A DNA stretch of 32,439 bases from Verrucomicrobiota bacterium. Lineage in GTDB: Bacteria > Verrucomicrobiota > Verrucomicrobiia > Palsa-1439. Position numbers and translations under genes: made by a program. Position 1 is the first letter of the stretch. Each line of letters begins with the position of its first letter. The stretch covers positions 1 to 32,439 of the forward strand of contig VHCW01000052.1 in assembly GCA_016871575.1 (NCBI GenBank), read 5' to 3'. Below are positions 9,006 through 16,551 of the stretch, one piece after another. The notes under the pieces were generated by a model, which saw only the letters and a list, made by a program, of their open reading frames with translations, made no database searches and was not told the origin of the DNA.

Positions 9006-9415
9006 GCGCGTTCCCGGTCAATCCCGACAAGGAGTCCCAACTCGCCCAGCGCATGGCCGCGCTCGGCGTCCACGAAACGGACATCGAGGAAACGTTCGTC
9101 CGCTCCGGCGGCCACGGCGGCCAGAATGTCAACAAAACCTCCACCTGTGTGATGCTCGTCCACCGGCCCACCGGTCTCTTGGTGAAATGCCAGGCCACGC
9201 GCCAGCAAGCCTTGAACCGGTTTCTCGCCCGGCGATTGTTGCTCGACAAGATTGAGGCTCGACAAAAGGGTTTTGTGGACGCCGAGCGTGCCGCCCGCGA
9301 AAAGATCCGCCGCCAGAAACGCCGTCGCAGCCGTCGCGCCAAAGCCAAGATGCTCGACGACAAATCCCATCACGCCGCCAAGAAAAAAGCCCGCCAGTCT
9401 GGCAATTGGGATTAG
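9002..9415 (+). CDS. Release-factor-like GGQ domain protein (ArfB/YaeJ-type)
   Basis: 137 residues made of a single class-I release factor catalytic domain plus a basic tail. The motif [11 protein letters not shown] holds the GGQ tripeptide (39-41) that hydrolyses peptidyl-tRNA in the ribosome. The codon-recognition domains of RF1/RF2 are absent. From ~95 on the chain is very rich in Lys and Arg ([14 protein letters not shown]), as in ArfB/YaeJ, whose basic tail lies in the empty mRNA channel of stalled ribosomes. Ribosome rescue is therefore the likely role. The [13 protein letters not shown] form, rather than the SGPGGQHVN form of E. coli ArfB, is closer to the 'peptide chain release factor-like protein' group, whose function is less well known. 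Translationally coupled to thiE by ATGA overlap. Confidence 0.85.
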   Translation: MSAFPVNPDKESQLAQRMAALGVHETDIEETFVRSGGHGGQNVNKTSTCVMLVHRPTGLLVKCQATRQQALNRFLARRLLLDKIEARQKGFVDAERAAREKIRRQKRRRSRRAKAKMLDDKSHHAAKKKARQSGNWD

Positions 9416-9560
9416 CCGCGTGGAAACCTTGCAGTAATCAATTCGGCTGTGCTCATGTTGACATGATTATGCGTGGAGATGGTTGGAATCAAGCGGGGAG
9501 AACCGGTTTTACCCCTTGCCTGTCCTTTTACGCGCCGCCCTTTCAAACTCGCCCATAGCA

Positions 9561-9962
9561 CTACGGCGTCTGGATGGTCAATTGCGGAAAGCTGGGTCGA
9601 AAATCAGCCGGATTGCGTGTGAGCAGTCCTTGAAAGCGCATGGCAAATCCGCCGATCAACACATCTGCCAACGGACGTTTCCGTGCCGTCCCGGTCCGCC
9701 GTCCGACCACATGGCGATTCCAAGCAATTGCTGACGCGCGCGTGTCAGTCTCCGTCCACGGTTCGCGCCAATCAACACATGCGTGATAGAGAAATTCTTG
9801 CTGCGCCTTCACATCACCGTCAAAGACCGGCGACAATTCCACGTAACTGACCGGACAAACGATCAACCCTTCCGTGCGCAGGCGATCCAGCAGTTGAGCG
9901 AACGAAATGCCATAAGTCGGATCGGCTTCCGCCACATCAATCAGCAAACACGTGTCCACCAC
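9561..9962 (-). CDS. PIN-domain toxin (VapC-like)
   Basis: 133 residues. VapC toxins are Mg-dependent ribonucleases that block translation. Acidic residues of the PIN active site are in place: Asp3 in VDTCLLIDV, Glu42 in SYVEL, Asp99 in LADVLIGG, and an Asn/Asp pair near 116-119 in LLTRNPADF. The start is GTG at 9962; an in-frame TAG lies immediately upstream, so the gene cannot begin earlier. It follows the small upstream gene by 8 bases, the order antitoxin-toxin that is usual for vapBC. Cognate target RNA unknown. Confidence 0.85.
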   Translation of the reverse strand: MVDTCLLIDVAEADPTYGISFAQLLDRLRTEGLIVCPVSYVELSPVFDGDVKAQQEFLYHACVDWREPWTETDTRASAIAWNRHVVGRRTGTARKRPLADVLIGGFAMRFQGLLTRNPADFRPSFPQLTIQTP

Positions 9963-9970
9963 CTACGCCA

Positions 9971-10189
9971 TCAATCAGCCTCGCCGGCGCGGAGTTCGGC
10001 CATCCAGTCATTGGTTCGGCGCGGTTGGGGATGAATCCGGCGCGCGAATCCCAACATCGCCCGGGCCCCCAGCGGCAAGGAGGAAGCGGCCGGTGCGGTT
10101 TCTTGCGCTTCCAGCCAAGCCAGCAACTGGCGCGCGTGCGCGTCATCAAGACTGCGCACTTTTTCCAAGACCATATCCACTGTGCTCAT
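9971..10189 (-). CDS. Antitoxin of the VapC-like toxin (VapB-type, putative)
   Basis: 72 residues starting at ATG 10189 (MSTVDMVLEKV). The N-terminal half is helical and charged, the second half basic (GFARRIHPQPRRTNDW) and the end acidic (AELRAGEAD). No standard AbrB, RHH or Phd signature can be pointed to, so the antitoxin role rests on position, size and the operator at its promoter. An upstream in-frame extension to 10324 runs through the promoter and is rejected. Confidence 0.65.
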   Translation of the reverse strand: MSTVDMVLEKVRSLDDAHARQLLAWLEAQETAPAASSLPLGARAMLGFARRIHPQPRRTNDWMAELRAGEAD

Positions 10190-10195
10190 GGCCAA

Positions 10196-10224
10196 ACCAT
10201 AGCCTGTCGCGTATTGGCTGGCAA
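10196..10224 (-). promoter_or_regulatory. Promoter of the toxin-antitoxin operon (leaderless)
   Basis: Read on the minus strand: TTGCCA (10219-10224), 17 bp, TATGGT (10196-10201), then six bases to the ATG at 10189. Transcription should begin at or within a base or two of the start codon. Confidence 0.65.
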
Positions 10225-10229
10225 GCCAA
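10214..10229. promoter_or_regulatory. Inverted repeat over the -35 box: likely antitoxin operator
   Basis: Six-base arms TTGGCT and AGCCAA around a four-base centre, covering the whole -35 box of the toxin-antitoxin promoter. This is where a VapB-VapC complex would bind to repress its own operon. The assignment is positional. Confidence 0.5.
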
Positions 10230-10247
10230 CACCCGCCCTTTTTCGGC

Positions 10248-10276
10248 TTGTTCACCATATCCGGCCTTGCTACTCT
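10248..10276 (+). promoter_or_regulatory. Candidate promoter of the SET-domain operon
   Basis: TTGTTC (10248-10253), 17 bp, TACTCT (10271-10276). The -10 box is identical to that of thiE. A transcript would begin near 10283, leaving about 235 bases before the ATG at 10519, unlike the leaderless arrangement elsewhere in the window. Confidence 0.45.
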
Positions 10277-10334
10277 CTGCGCCGAAGGAGAAACCAGCCA
10301 CATCAAACTGAACCAGTAACTCAAAACCTATTTG

Positions 10335-10435
10335 CGTAGCTTCGGCTGCGGGTCTCGTTAGAAAACCGCGAATTTTCAGGAGAGGACCCACCGGAGCCGC
10401 GCCCCACAAGGGCGCGGCTTGGCGTATTCCTCTCC
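10335..10435 (+). ncRNA. Candidate structured leader RNA or small RNA
   Basis: Stems seen by eye: a six-pair hairpin with a UUCG tetraloop (10335-10350); GAAAA/TTTTC around CCGCGAA; a perfect ten-pair hairpin AGCCGCGCCC/GGGCGCGGCT with loop CACAA (10395-10419); and a perfect eight-pair stem GGAGAGGA (10379-10386)/TCCTCTCC (10428-10435) that encloses it. GGTC (10351-10354) can instead pair with GACC (10385-10388), which shares bases with that outer stem, so two folds exclude each other, as in riboswitches and attenuators. I do not recognise a known RNA family. A DNA-level repeat is the alternative. Confidence 0.4.
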
Positions 10436-10518
10436 AAGGCGCTTCGCGGTGCCTGTAACGGGGGTGCGTTGAGTTCGCGCCCCTTTGTTTTGTCCGCAGT
10501 CTGGCGCGCGCCAGATAA

Positions 10519-11376
10519 ATGTCCGCCCACCACACCGCCCAAGAACTCGCCGCACTCCGCCAACGGGTAGATGCCCTCTACACGCCGTTGGAGGACGCTG
10601 TTCGGGAACTTCATTCCCGTCGGCGTCGTTTCGCGGGACGCACGCCGGGGCGCGATTGGTTGCCCACCGGTATTCCCGATCATTCGCAGGGCTACGCTTT
10701 TCTTTGTCGTCACGTCGCCACCCCTTGCTTCGAGACCCTGCACTTTCTGGAATCGGCCAAGCAGGCGGGACTGTTACCGGTTCTTGGAGATTTTTCCGAA
10801 GACAAATTCTGCACCAAGAACGCCACAAAGCTCGCGCTTGGTCGTATGGGGTTTCAGTGCGGGTTCAACCGCCACGGACACCGGCTGGTCGAGTTCGTCA
10901 ATGTGGTGCGTTTGGACCAGCGGGCTTGCCGGATTGGCGACCTGAAGACGCTCTGGAACCAGAACCTCATTGCCTTTCACCATGAACTCCTCGCCCACGC
11001 CCTCAACAGCAACCGGCATCCCTTCGTGCATGATTACTCCGCCCAATGCACTCATGCGGGCAACTGTCCTACCGGGTTTTACCGTCATTATCTGCTACGA
11101 ATCTGTCTGGCCGATCTCATCTTATTTGAGGACTTCTTGCTCGACGAACAGGAGCTGCCCTTCACCCGCGACATCGTGCTGCCCGCCTTTGATGCAGTGA
11201 CCGCTGAGTACGGCCTCAAGCCTCTCATCGTTCGCCTCACCTCAGCGGAAGAAGAAACCTCCCCACACTGGCTCTGGTATCCGGGGGAGTTAAAGCCTTT
11301 TGTCCAAGATGCTCTTCGATCTGATGCCGGCGTCCGTCTTTCGCATCACCGCCGAAAGGTTGAACCATGCGGATAA
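10519..11376 (+). CDS. Protein of unknown function in the SET-domain operon
   Basis: 285 residues, apparently soluble and cytoplasmic: no signal peptide or membrane helix. I do not recognise a family. The N-terminus (1-40) is a likely helix. The middle has scattered Cys and His residues (DKFCTKNA, GFQCGFNRHGHR, AFHHELLAHA, HDYSAQCTHAGNCPTGFYRH); the last pattern, with Cys-x5-Cys and several His, could bind a metal. A helical stretch ILFEDFLLDEQELPF follows, and the C-terminus is basic (HHRRKVEPC). The start ATG follows a perfect 16-base palindrome by three bases. The gene overlaps the SET-domain gene by ten bases, so the two are probably made together and may act together, for example as substrate or adaptor and methyltransferase. 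Confidence 0.7.
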   Translation: MSAHHTAQELAALRQRVDALYTPLEDAVRELHSRRRRFAGRTPGRDWLPTGIPDHSQGYAFLCRHVATPCFETLHFLESAKQAGLLPVLGDFSEDKFCTKNATKLALGRMGFQCGFNRHGHRLVEFVNVVRLDQRACRIGDLKTLWNQNLIAFHHELLAHALNSNRHPFVHDYSAQCTHAGNCPTGFYRHYLLRICLADLILFEDFLLDEQELPFTRDIVLPAFDAVTAEYGLKPLIVRLTSAEEETSPHWLWYPGELKPFVQDALRSDAGVRLSHHRRKVEPCG

Positions 11377-11936
11377 AAAAACATATCCCGCCGCTGCGGA
11401 TTGAAATCAAACCATCCAAGATACTTTGGGGACAAGTTGGGTTGTTCGCCGCGTGTCCCTTACGGAAAGGAGCATTGGTTGCTGCCGCCAAGGACTTTGC
11501 TGAGGTATTCGTTCCCCAAGCGAAAGTCCGTAAGATGGATCGAGTCACGCAGGACAGAATAATCGCTCATTGTGGCGCGACGAGAGGCGGGTATTTATTG
11601 CCGCGCCATTGCGACCTGAATCGGTTGTCGATCCAATGGTACATGAACCACAGTTGCGACCCGAACGTGGGATTTGATCAGAAGGACAATTTCGTGGCTT
11701 TGCGCAAAATCGTGGCCGGTGAGGAGTTGGTATTTGATTACGGGACTCTGCATGAGAATCCAAAATGGCGGTTGGCGTGCAAATGCGGCACGTCGAAATG
11801 TCGCGGTGTTGTAACTGGCAGTGATTGGAAGCTGCCGGAACTCCAGCGGCGCTATCAAGGTCATTTTGTGTCGTATCTTCGGGCGAAAATCCGGAAAGCA
11901 ATTCAGGGTGAAAACAAGACCGCAAAAGCGAGTTGA
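11367..11936 (+). CDS. SET-domain protein lysine methyltransferase
   Basis: 189 residues. SET domains transfer a methyl group from S-adenosylmethionine to lysine. The expected elements occur in order: an N-terminal ILWGQVGLFA strand-turn (19-28), the cofactor motif NHSCDPN (94-100), GEELVFDYG with the catalytic Tyr (118-126), and a post-SET zinc motif Cys-x-Cys-x4-Cys (138-145), which with Cys97 would complete a zinc site. No chromatin-type pre-SET domain is present; size and layout are those of small bacterial SET proteins. The substrate is unknown; the unknown protein encoded just upstream with overlapping ends is one candidate. A Lys/Arg-rich tail ends the chain. The next gene starts three bases after the stop. 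Confidence 0.88.
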   Translation: MRIKKHIPPLRIEIKPSKILWGQVGLFAACPLRKGALVAAAKDFAEVFVPQAKVRKMDRVTQDRIIAHCGATRGGYLLPRHCDLNRLSIQWYMNHSCDPNVGFDQKDNFVALRKIVAGEELVFDYGTLHENPKWRLACKCGTSKCRGVVTGSDWKLPELQRRYQGHFVSYLRAKIRKAIQGENKTAKAS

Positions 11937-11939
11937 TCC

Positions 11940-12449
11940 GTGACTAGCTTTCGTGGCCTGTTCAAGCGCAGTTCGGAGTTAGCGCTCGGCGTCTCCACAA
12001 TGACCGTCATCGCTTTCGCCTTCGACTACGTTCTTTACCCGGCAGTGATCTACTGGCTTGGCCTTGTGATTGGCGGGGTGGTGATGGCCGGACTGTCGTT
12101 TCTGGTTTGTTGGTTGCTGTTGTGGTTCTACGACCGCAGCGGACGCGACTGGCTGGGGATTGAGGCGGCCAAGCAGATCCGGGAATACGTCGGACATTCG
12201 CGCTGGCGACGCTGGCTGGCGTGGGTGTTGCGCCAAGGTGACTTTGTGGTGTGCGTCGCGCTCTCCATCAAGTTCGACCCGTTCATCACGACGGCCTACA
12301 TGCGGCACGGGGCGTTCAACGGGATGAGCCGGCGCGACTGGCGCATCTTCTGGGCGAGCTGGTTCATCGGCAACGCCTACTGGACGTTCGTCTGCTTCGG
12401 CGGCGTCACAACCCTTCAATGGCTCTGGCGCGCAGTCATGCCGTCATAG
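11940..12449 (+). CDS. Membrane protein of unknown function
   Basis: 169 residues with GTG start directly after the SET gene. Two membrane helices lie close together near 22-40 and 42-65, a cytoplasmic basic stretch with SRWRRWLAWV follows, and further hydrophobic segments occur near 100-112 and 137-160. The motif IKFDPFITTAYMRHGAFNGMSRRDWRIFWASW is conserved-looking, with a positively charged loop between two helices. I cannot name a family. The three-base spacing makes it part of the operon with the SET-domain gene. Confidence 0.7.
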   Translation: MTSFRGLFKRSSELALGVSTMTVIAFAFDYVLYPAVIYWLGLVIGGVVMAGLSFLVCWLLLWFYDRSGRDWLGIEAAKQIREYVGHSRWRRWLAWVLRQGDFVVCVALSIKFDPFITTAYMRHGAFNGMSRRDWRIFWASWFIGNAYWTFVCFGGVTTLQWLWRAVMPS

Positions 12450-12492
12450 CGGTCCCCCTCCCGGTGAATACGCGTTGTAACGGGACTTGAGA

Positions 12493-14328
12493 TTAACGCT
12501 CCGCCAACTCGTGAAGCCGCGACTCGGCTTCTTCCCACTCTCGCTCCGCACGAACCAATGACTCAGCGATCCCGGTCAACTGACGGTTGATTTCCACGGC
12601 GCGGCCCGGTTTCTCATACGTCTCCGGTGACTCTAACTCGGCGGTCAGCTCACGCTGCGCTTTCTCCAGCTTGGTGATCTCAGCTTCCGCATCGTTCACG
12701 GCTTTCTGTGCTTCACGACGCTCGCGGGCGCGGGCTTGGCGCGCTTCGGATTCGGCGCGTTTTTGGAGGGCTACGCTCTGTCGTGGCCGAGAGACAGGGG
12801 CGGACGCGACGGAGCGTGTCCTTCCAGACGGCGGCAGCTTGGCGGACTTGTCGAGGTAGTATTGGTAGTCGCCGTGGTAATGGGTGAGTTTGCCGTTGTC
12901 AACGTGCAGGACGTGCCGGGCCAGTTGGCGGATGAAATAAACGTCGTGGCTGATGAAGATGAGCGTGCCGGTGAATTGTTCGAGCGCGCCGATGAGTGCG
13001 TCAATGCTCGCCATGTCGAGGTGCGTGGTCGGCTCGTCCATCAAGAGCAGGTTCGGCGGATCGAGCAAGAGTTTCACGAGCGCCAACCGGCTTTTCTCGC
13101 CGCCGCTGAGGACGCCGACGGGCTTGAACACGTCGTCGCCGCGAAACAGGAATGAGCCGAGCACAGTGCGGACAAATTCTTCCCCGACGCGCTGCGGCGT
13201 GTCCATCGCCTCTTCGAGCACGGTCCGGTCGGCGCGCAGCATCTCGACGCGATACTGGGCATAGTACCCGACCCGGACATTCAACCCAGGCTCGCGCGCG
13301 CCCGCCTGCACCGGCAGGACGCCTGCCAGCAGTTTCAGCAACGTGGACTTGCCCGCGCCGTTGGGGCCGACGAGCACGATGCGCTGGCCGCGTTCCACAT
13401 CGAGGTTCATCCCGTGGTACACAATGGTCTCGCCGTAGGCGTGATGGATGTCGTTGAGCGTGATGACGCGGTGGCCGCTGCGCGGCGGCTGCGGGAACCG
13501 GAACTTGATGGTTTTGCCGTCCTTGACCGGCGCCTCGATCTTGTCCATGCGCTCAATCTGCTTGAGCTTGGCTTGCGCCTGGGTGGCCTTGGTGTTCTTG
13601 GCGCGGAACCGGTCCACGAACTCTTGAAGTTGCTCGATCTTCTTCTGCTGGTTCTTGTAGGCGGCGAGCAACTGCGCCTCATTCGCCTCGCGCTGGACGA
13701 GGTAGTCGTCATAGTTGCCCCGGTACCGAATGAGCTTGGCTTGGCGGATCTCGACGATGCTGCCGACGAGTTGGTTGAGGAAATCCCGGTCATGGGAGAT
13801 CAACAGGATCGCGCCAGGATAGTTCATCAGATATTGCTGGAACCATTGCAATGCTTCGAGGTCGAGGTGGTTCGTCGGCTCGTCGAGCAGCAGCAGGTCG
13901 GGCTGTTGCACCAACAACCGGGCGAGATACGCGCGCATCACCCAGCCGCCGCTCATCGTCTTGGCGGGACGGTCGAAGTCGCGCTCGCGAAACGCCAGCC
14001 CGCTCAGGATTTGTTTTGCCTTCGGCGCGAGTTGGTGGCCGAGAAATTCGGCAGCCTCCCGCGGAATGGACGTCGCCAGTTCCAACACCGTCTCCTCGCC
14101 GACCGGCGCGGTTTCCTGCGGCAGATGGCCGATGGTGGCATTGCGCTCCAGCAGAATGTCGCCCGCGTCGGGCGTGTCCTGTCCGAGTGTGAGCGCAAAC
14201 AGCGTGGACTTGCCGGCGCCGTTGGGGCCGACCAGCCCGATCCGCTCGCCGCGATTGACCTGCAACGTCGCATCCTCGAAGAGAGTGCGCGCAGCGAATG
14301 ATTTGGTGATGGCGGAGATCGTCAACAT
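12493..14328 (-). CDS. ABC-F family ATPase (YheS/Uup-type)
   Basis: 611 residues, two ATP-binding cassettes in one chain and no membrane domain. Walker A GPNGAGKST occurs at 34-42 and 321-329; the signatures are MSGGW (~125) and LSGGEKSR; Walker B/switch regions LLLLDEPTNHLD and LLLMDEPTTHLD are followed by LLISHDRDF and IFISHDVYF. The linker (~205-285) is helical and charged, as in the P-site tRNA interaction motif of translational ABC-F proteins. A coiled-coil C-terminal extension rich in Arg, Glu and Ala covers the last ~110 residues, as in Uup and YheS. The role is probably ribosome-associated ATP hydrolysis that relieves stalled translation. The frame is open upstream to 14760, but that part runs through a repeat and the promoter; ATG 14328 is chosen because the protein aligns from MLTISAITKSF. 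Confidence 0.93.
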   Translation of the reverse strand: MLTISAITKSFAARTLFEDATLQVNRGERIGLVGPNGAGKSTLFALTLGQDTPDAGDILLERNATIGHLPQETAPVGEETVLELATSIPREAAEFLGHQLAPKAKQILSGLAFRERDFDRPAKTMSGGWVMRAYLARLLVQQPDLLLLDEPTNHLDLEALQWFQQYLMNYPGAILLISHDRDFLNQLVGSIVEIRQAKLIRYRGNYDDYLVQREANEAQLLAAYKNQQKKIEQLQEFVDRFRAKNTKATQAQAKLKQIERMDKIEAPVKDGKTIKFRFPQPPRSGHRVITLNDIHHAYGETIVYHGMNLDVERGQRIVLVGPNGAGKSTLLKLLAGVLPVQAGAREPGLNVRVGYYAQYRVEMLRADRTVLEEAMDTPQRVGEEFVRTVLGSFLFRGDDVFKPVGVLSGGEKSRLALVKLLLDPPNLLLMDEPTTHLDMASIDALIGALEQFTGTLIFISHDVYFIRQLARHVLHVDNGKLTHYHGDYQYYLDKSAKLPPSGRTRSVASAPVSRPRQSVALQKRAESEARQARARERREAQKAVNDAEAEITKLEKAQRELTAELESPETYEKPGRAVEINRQLTGIAESLVRAEREWEEAESRLHELAER

Positions 14329-14340
14329 CGGAGGCCGCGC

Positions 14341-14369
14341 ACCGTACTGGCAGATGACAAACCGGGCAA
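14341..14369 (-). promoter_or_regulatory. Promoter of the ABC-F gene
   Basis: On the minus strand: TTGCCC (14364-14369), 17 bp, TACGGT (14341-14346), twelve bases before the ATG at 14328, with no ribosome site between. It supports the choice of start. Confidence 0.55.
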
Positions 14370-14402
14370 CAACAATTCGCGTGCATTCAGGCGGGTTCGT
14401 GG

Positions 14403-14577
14403 CTAGTGTTCCGTCCAAGCACAATGAAAGGGTAGTTCGTAGTAAGCCACGCAGCGAAGCGAAGTGGCGTTGTGGATGTCGTCGCGTCCAAACGGTCCGC
14501 ACTCCGCCCCGAAACGACACGGGGCTGCGTGCGTTACTACAAACACACCCTTCCATTCGAGTTTGACGGAGCACTGG
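14403..14577. repeat. 175-bp inverted-repeat element (MITE-like)
   Basis: The two ends are imperfect inverted copies over about 53 bases: CTAGTGTTCCGTC (14403-14415) matches the reverse complement of GACGGAGCACTGG (14565-14577) with two mismatches, and after a diverged gap 14423-14455 matches the complement of 14524-14557 at about four in five positions, including GTAGTAA/TTACTAC. The middle (~70 bases) has no reading frame worth noting. Size, long terminal repeats, and position between two divergent genes fit a non-autonomous transposable element. No clear target duplication is seen. Confidence 0.6.
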
Positions 14578-14587
14578 AAAACACAGC

Positions 14588-16525
14588 ATGAAACATATTT
14601 CTCTTTTTCTCTGCCTGGCAGCGGTACTGAGCGCCGCCGAAGAATCCCCCTTCCCCGGCCCGCGCGGCGAAAAACTCGATCTCACGACGCGCGAGGACAT
14701 CTGGGACAAACCACCGGGCAAGCATTTCCTGGCGGAGTTCGTCCGCGTGCCGCGCGACAAGGTGGTCGGGTTCGCCCTCTACACGCACGAGAACAGCGTG
14801 TTGAAGATGACGGCGCAACTTTATCCGTTGCAACCGGGCGAGCCGCGCGAAGTCCGTCTCGAACTGAAGACCGGCGATCAATGGCGCGAAGTCGCCCGCG
14901 CGCCGGTACTTTATCCGGGCTGGTCGGCGCATTTCCGCATCAAACCGTGGAACGCCACCCGCAACGTGCCCTACCGGGTCCGGCACGGCGAGACGGCGAT
15001 GTTCGAGGGATTAATCCGACGCGATCCCGTGAACAAGGATGTGATTGTGGTCGGCTCGCTCTCGTGCGATTCCAACAAGGACCGGGGCGACCGCGCGGAG
15101 ATTGTCGAGAAACTGAAACGACAAGACCCCGACCTGCTTTTCTTTGCCGGCGACCAGAGCTACGATCATCAGGAACACACCGCCGCGTGGCTGTTGTGGG
15201 GCTGGCATTTCCGCGACGTCATCAAGGACCGGCCCGTGGTGACGATTCCCGACGATCACGACATCGGTCAGGGCAATGTCTGGGGCGAAGGCGGCATTGT
15301 GGCGGACTCGCCCAACGGCGATTCGGGCGGCTACTTTTACCCGCCGGAATACATCCGCATGGTTGACCGGTGCCAGACGTGGCACCTGCCGGATCCGGTT
15401 GATCCGCGTCCGATTGCCCAGAACATCGGCGTTTATTTCACACGGCTCCGCGTCGGCGGCGTGGACTTTGCCATCTTGGAAGACCGCAAATTCAAAAGCG
15501 GCCCGAAGGGGAAAATCCCCCAGATGGGACCGCGTCCCGACCACATCCGCGAGCCGGGCTACGACCCGAAAGCGATTGACCTGCCCGGCCTCCAACTGCT
15601 CGGCGAACGTCAGATGGCATTCCTGCGCGCGTGGGGACAGGACTGGACGCGCGCCCGCATGAAAGCGGCGCTCTCGCAGACCGCATTCTGCGGCGCGGTC
15701 CACATGCACGGCTCCAAGGCGAACCGGCTGTTGGCCGACCTCGATTGCAATGGCTGGCCGCAAACGCAACGCAACCTGGCGCTGGCCGAGTTGCGACGGG
15801 CGCTGGCCTGTCATCTCTGCGGCGACCAACATCTCAGCGTCGTCGTCAAACACGGCATCCACGCCTTCCGCGACGGCCCCTACGGTTTCACCAACCCAGC
15901 CATCGTCAACAGCTACTATGGTCGCTGGTGGGAACCGGAAGACGGCAAGCCCGGTGCGAATCCGATTCCGAACAGTCCGTTGCCGTGGACCGGCGATTAT
16001 CTCGACGGCCTTTACAACCGGATCACGATGGTTGCGTACGCGAACCCGACGTTCGCCGACATCAAGACGATGGCCCAACATCAGCGCGACCCGAAAGCCG
16101 AACTCGGCGACGGCTACGGCCTGATCCGCTTCAACACCAAAACCGGCCAAACCACCTTCGAGTGCTGGCCGCGCTACGCCGACCTCCACCGCGGCGATGC
16201 CGCGCAATATCCCGGCTGGCCGGTGACGTTCCGCATGGAGGACAACGACGGACGCGCCGTGTTCGGTCATTTGCCGGAACTCGTCGTGACCGACGCGCAA
16301 GACGCGGTGATCCAGGTCGTCAACGAAAAGGACGGCGACATCCTCTACACGCGACGGATCCGAGGCGACCGGTTCCGTCCGCCGGTGTACGAAGCGGGCA
16401 CCTACACGGTAAGAATCGGGCGGGACCGGCCCGATCTATGGAAAACCGAAAAAGTTTCACCGGGCCAGTCTCGCAAAGAAATCCGCGTCCCATTGGGAAA
16501 ACCCAAGCCCGTCAAGAAACGCTGA
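14588..16525 (+). CDS. Secreted PhoD-like metallophosphatase
   Basis: 645 residues with a short signal peptide (MKHISLFLCLAAVLSAAEE, cleavage near 17). An N-terminal beta domain (~20-145) precedes a calcineurin-like phosphoesterase domain of the PhoD type: GSLSCDSN (156-163), FFAGDQSYDH (186-194), DDHDIG (222-227) and CGDQHLSVVV with its metal-binding His. A C-terminal ~130 residues look like a beta-sandwich (VTDAQDAVIQVVNEKDGDILY). PhoD enzymes cleave phosphate mono- and diesters outside the cytoplasm with Fe and Ca; here the exact substrate is open. The promoter is not obvious; the gene begins only ten bases after the inverted-repeat element, which has probably separated it from, or supplies, its control region. 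Confidence 0.88.
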   Translation: MKHISLFLCLAAVLSAAEESPFPGPRGEKLDLTTREDIWDKPPGKHFLAEFVRVPRDKVVGFALYTHENSVLKMTAQLYPLQPGEPREVRLELKTGDQWREVARAPVLYPGWSAHFRIKPWNATRNVPYRVRHGETAMFEGLIRRDPVNKDVIVVGSLSCDSNKDRGDRAEIVEKLKRQDPDLLFFAGDQSYDHQEHTAAWLLWGWHFRDVIKDRPVVTIPDDHDIGQGNVWGEGGIVADSPNGDSGGYFYPPEYIRMVDRCQTWHLPDPVDPRPIAQNIGVYFTRLRVGGVDFAILEDRKFKSGPKGKIPQMGPRPDHIREPGYDPKAIDLPGLQLLGERQMAFLRAWGQDWTRARMKAALSQTAFCGAVHMHGSKANRLLADLDCNGWPQTQRNLALAELRRALACHLCGDQHLSVVVKHGIHAFRDGPYGFTNPAIVNSYYGRWWEPEDGKPGANPIPNSPLPWTGDYLDGLYNRITMVAYANPTFADIKTMAQHQRDPKAELGDGYGLIRFNTKTGQTTFECWPRYADLHRGDAAQYPGWPVTFRMEDNDGRAVFGHLPELVVTDAQDAVIQVVNEKDGDILYTRRIRGDRFRPPVYEAGTYTVRIGRDRPDLWKTEKVSPGQSRKEIRVPLGKPKPVKKR

Positions 16526-16551
16526 AAGAAAGAGGAGCGGGGCAAAGAAGT

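Larger units (their letters stand above)
10190..10518. other. 329-base intergenic region: divergent control region and structured leader
   Basis: No convincing gene. It contains the toxin-antitoxin promoter and operator, a rightward promoter (10248-10276), several RNA stems between 10335 and 10435 and a 16-base palindrome (10500-10515) next to the start of the following gene. The reading frames across it have no coding character. Confidence 0.6.

Noticed and set aside
9416-9560. Possible small gene between the release-factor-like gene and the toxin
   Set aside because: 145 bases with no frame of good composition and no start signal; convergent gene ends with no clear hairpin terminator seen.
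10270-10300. Glycine-riboswitch-like string GCGCCGAAGGAG in the SET operon leader
   Set aside because: The rest of the aptamer (paired GGAGAG and CTCTCAGG strands in the right order) is missing.
13414-14301. Long open frame on the plus strand opposite the ABC-F gene
   Set aside because: Shadow of the coding frame; low-complexity Leu/Glu/Val-rich sequence and no start signals.
14563-14587. TTGACG just before the PhoD-like gene as a promoter
   Set aside because: A -10 box at normal spacing would fall inside the coding sequence, and the hexamer belongs to the terminal repeat of the inserted element.
14329-14760. Upstream extension of the ABC-F frame
   Set aside because: It passes through the promoter and the inverted-repeat element and encodes nothing like the ABC-F N-terminus.
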